From assembly GCF_001399455.2 (NCBI RefSeq), contig NZ_LLEI02000021.1, positions 558,001-622,000 on the forward strand: 64,000 nucleotides of DNA, in the 5' to 3' direction. The notes below the pieces were generated by a model. The model saw only the letters and a list, made by a program, of their open reading frames with translations. It was not told the DNA's origin and ran no database searches. The translations under genes and the position numbers were made by a program. Below are positions 62,861-64,000 of this stretch, piece after piece. This stretch comes from Vibrio bivalvicida. Lineage in GTDB: Bacteria; Pseudomonadota; Gammaproteobacteria; Enterobacterales; Vibrionaceae. Position 1 is the first letter of the stretch; each line of letters opens with the position of its first letter.

Positions 62861-62991
62861 ATAACTAACGTCTTCATTATTGAAAGAAGGGCGCGATTAT
62901 AAAATCAATTGCTTAATGTTGTAGTAGTCTATGGGGCAAACTGGGAGTGCGATCACGTATGGTTGTTATTGATCACTCTCGAGGCGTAATA

Positions 62992-63228
62992 TTGAATTCC
63001 CTATCTAGACGCAGATTATGAGAAACCTCAAGTTGATGGTATTTGTGGCAAGGCTATAACTCGTGAAGCATTCGGTTTTTGAGGAGAGTAGGTGGCGGCT
63101 TAGCTGGTAGTAGCACCTTGGCAACTGCGTCTTCCGCTGTTGTTAGTGGCGCTGCGGGTAAATATGTCGGTGATACGTTATACGAAATGGGTAGCGAGGT
63201 GAAAGAGTCGATAGAGGAAGTATTTTAA
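62992..63228 (+). pseudogene. Broken glycine-rich gene
   Basis: GAGG (62981-62984) precedes TTG 62992. If one C of CCC (62999-63001) is dropped and one T is added to the T5 run (63076-63080), one frame of about 79 aa results: YLDADYEKPQVDGICGKAITREAFG, then GGGLAGSSTLATASSAVVSG and YEMGSEVKESIEEVF. Both breaks lie in homopolymers, so sequencing error is possible. The stop TAA (63226-63228) overlaps the next ATG (TAATG). Confidence 0.5.
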
Positions 63229-63608
63229 TGGATCTGTTAGCGATCGTATCGCTTTTACTGAAAGGCATTTTTGTAGTTTATATGATGGCTTGGGTCGTTT
63301 TAGCTACTAGTGCACTAATTGCAGTTTCTTTCGGAAATTGTAAGCACATAATTTTTATTGATAAGCACTTAGCTAAAAATATAAGTAAATACTACGACGA
63401 TATGGGTTACATGCGTCCACAATATCAACTGTTTAATGCTGTAGGTAGCCGTTTTATGCGATATTGTTTTTGCTATCCGTGGATAAGGCGCCGATCAACT
63501 TCCCAGTCCTTAACGTTCAAAACCTTTATGTGGTTTAATTCGCTAGGATACTGGGGCTTTATATCGGTCTTACTTTTTGGAGCCCTCCAGAAAGCACTAC
63601 TGCTTTAA
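63228..63608 (+). CDS. Membrane protein next to the glycine-rich gene (126 aa)
   Basis: 126 aa with two hydrophobic regions (about 7-36 LKGIFVVYMMAWVVLATSALIAVSF, and about 105-124 GYWGFISVLLFGALQKALL). Basic loop between (FIDKHLAKN ... YPWIRRRSTS). Translationally coupled to the broken glycine-rich gene. No family recognised. The pairing of a glycine-rich protein with a small membrane protein resembles toxin-immunity or secretion-accessory pairs, but this is inference. Confidence 0.6.
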   Translation: MDLLAIVSLLLKGIFVVYMMAWVVLATSALIAVSFGNCKHIIFIDKHLAKNISKYYDDMGYMRPQYQLFNAVGSRFMRYCFCYPWIRRRSTSQSLTFKTFMWFNSLGYWGFISVLLFGALQKALLL

Positions 63609-64000
63609 TGAAAAGCGCACAAAAATGATCTCCGACGATCGCTAAATCCCCAATCTAAAACAGCTCTCGGTGTAGATACATCGGGGGCTGTGCTTTACTA
63701 ACCCTATCGAAACACGATCACTTTAAAAACCGCAAAATTACAGTGCGGAATTTTAGCGCGGGGAGGGTTACACAGTCTTTGTCACCTACACATCCGTTCA
63801 CCGGATAATCGAACCTAGTGGCGATCAATCTGATCCAAAACTCCAACCTGAACTGTGTAAAGGAGACTTGGACCAGTTGGAGATGTTTATTAAACCAAAC
63901 GATTAGTTACATGATTCAAACCAAGTGAAACATCGCTGGATTCGCATTAATTGGATTCCTGATAAAATAAGCGAAGTAAATGTTATCGAAAGGAAAACTG
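63609..64000. other. Gene-poor end of the window
   Basis: About 390 bp after the membrane protein gene. It holds repeat B and otherwise no convincing ORF; the last bases (GAAAGGAAAACTG) could be the leader of a gene beyond the window. The right end of the mobile element was not identified. Confidence 0.5.
63771..63888 (+). repeat. 118-bp repeat B, coding-like fragment
   Basis: Second copy of repeat A (61922-62039), 15 differences in 118 positions and no gaps. In frame it continues to TAG 63904-63906. The encoded pieces differ at only 6 of 37 residues, which suggests past selection on a protein. Confidence 0.65.

Overview
The window looks like a Vibrio chromosome (moderate to low GC, gammaproteobacterial gene set). 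The clearest pointers are a Vibrio-type DUF3404 sensor kinase / OmpR regulator / DUF2861 locus (VxrAB, also called WigKR or VbrKR), a Vibrio-like GMP reductase gene guaC, a ViuB-like siderophore-interacting protein and a K139/P2-like phage integrase-CI-Cox-CII set. In V. cholerae guaC and vxrAB are on chromosome II, so this may be the second chromosome (inference). No tRNA, rRNA or CRISPR array was seen.

1-51,780 is chromosomal backbone, much of it transport, stress and regulation. Two RND efflux systems (1,604-5,884 plus strand; 5,919-10,998 minus strand with a TetR gene) converge on one terminator. Then come a small conserved gene, a secreted glycoside hydrolase and the vxrC-vxrB-vxrA-like cluster (11,438-17,056); a BCCT transporter; a hybrid sensor kinase divergent from a periplasmic binding protein; a membrane EEP-fold protein and a VOC protein; a Fur-boxed fagA-like/fumC operon; yghU; an HAD phosphatase; a secreted alpha-amylase divergent from an SgrR-type regulator; a lipoprotein; a beta-hydroxyacid dehydrogenase; katG with an OxyR-like site; a GST-curA-like operon and a TetR gene that share an identical 18-bp operator; an MBL hydrolase and a LysR gene; yqfB and an RhlE-like helicase; OsmC; a second binding protein; an RluA-type pseudouridine synthase; a second LysR; a siderophore-interacting protein; LysE/Lrp; a porin; and guaC behind an odd leader with two stem-loops that share one loop sequence.

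51,790-64,000 is a mobile element. It starts at the guaC terminator with three GTGGCGAC repeats and a tyrosine integrase. The phage switch (CI, Cox, CII) lies at 59,476-61,011. No phage replication or structural genes follow, so the element is a decayed prophage or satellite whose right end lies outside the window. Between integrase and CI is about 6.5 kb of cargo: an unknown 137-aa protein, an unknown 377-aa protein behind tandem LexA boxes, a probable EVE-HNH modification-dependent nuclease, a zeta-like P-loop kinase with a small charged partner, an IS481-family insertion with a perfect 7-bp target duplication, and a 428-aa protein that appears to be a proteasome/HslV-like Ntn hydrolase whose ATG overlaps the CI stop codon (TAATG). 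Perfect CTGT-N8-ACAG LexA boxes lie at the promoters of the integrase, the 377-aa gene and a 76-aa gene downstream of CII, so DNA damage probably controls excision and cargo. The last 3 kb holds small orphan genes, a lipoprotein, a broken glycine-rich gene next to a membrane protein, and two copies of a 118-bp coding-like repeat. The strongest candidate for an undescribed system is the CI-coupled proteasome-like protein together with the LexA-controlled cargo around it.
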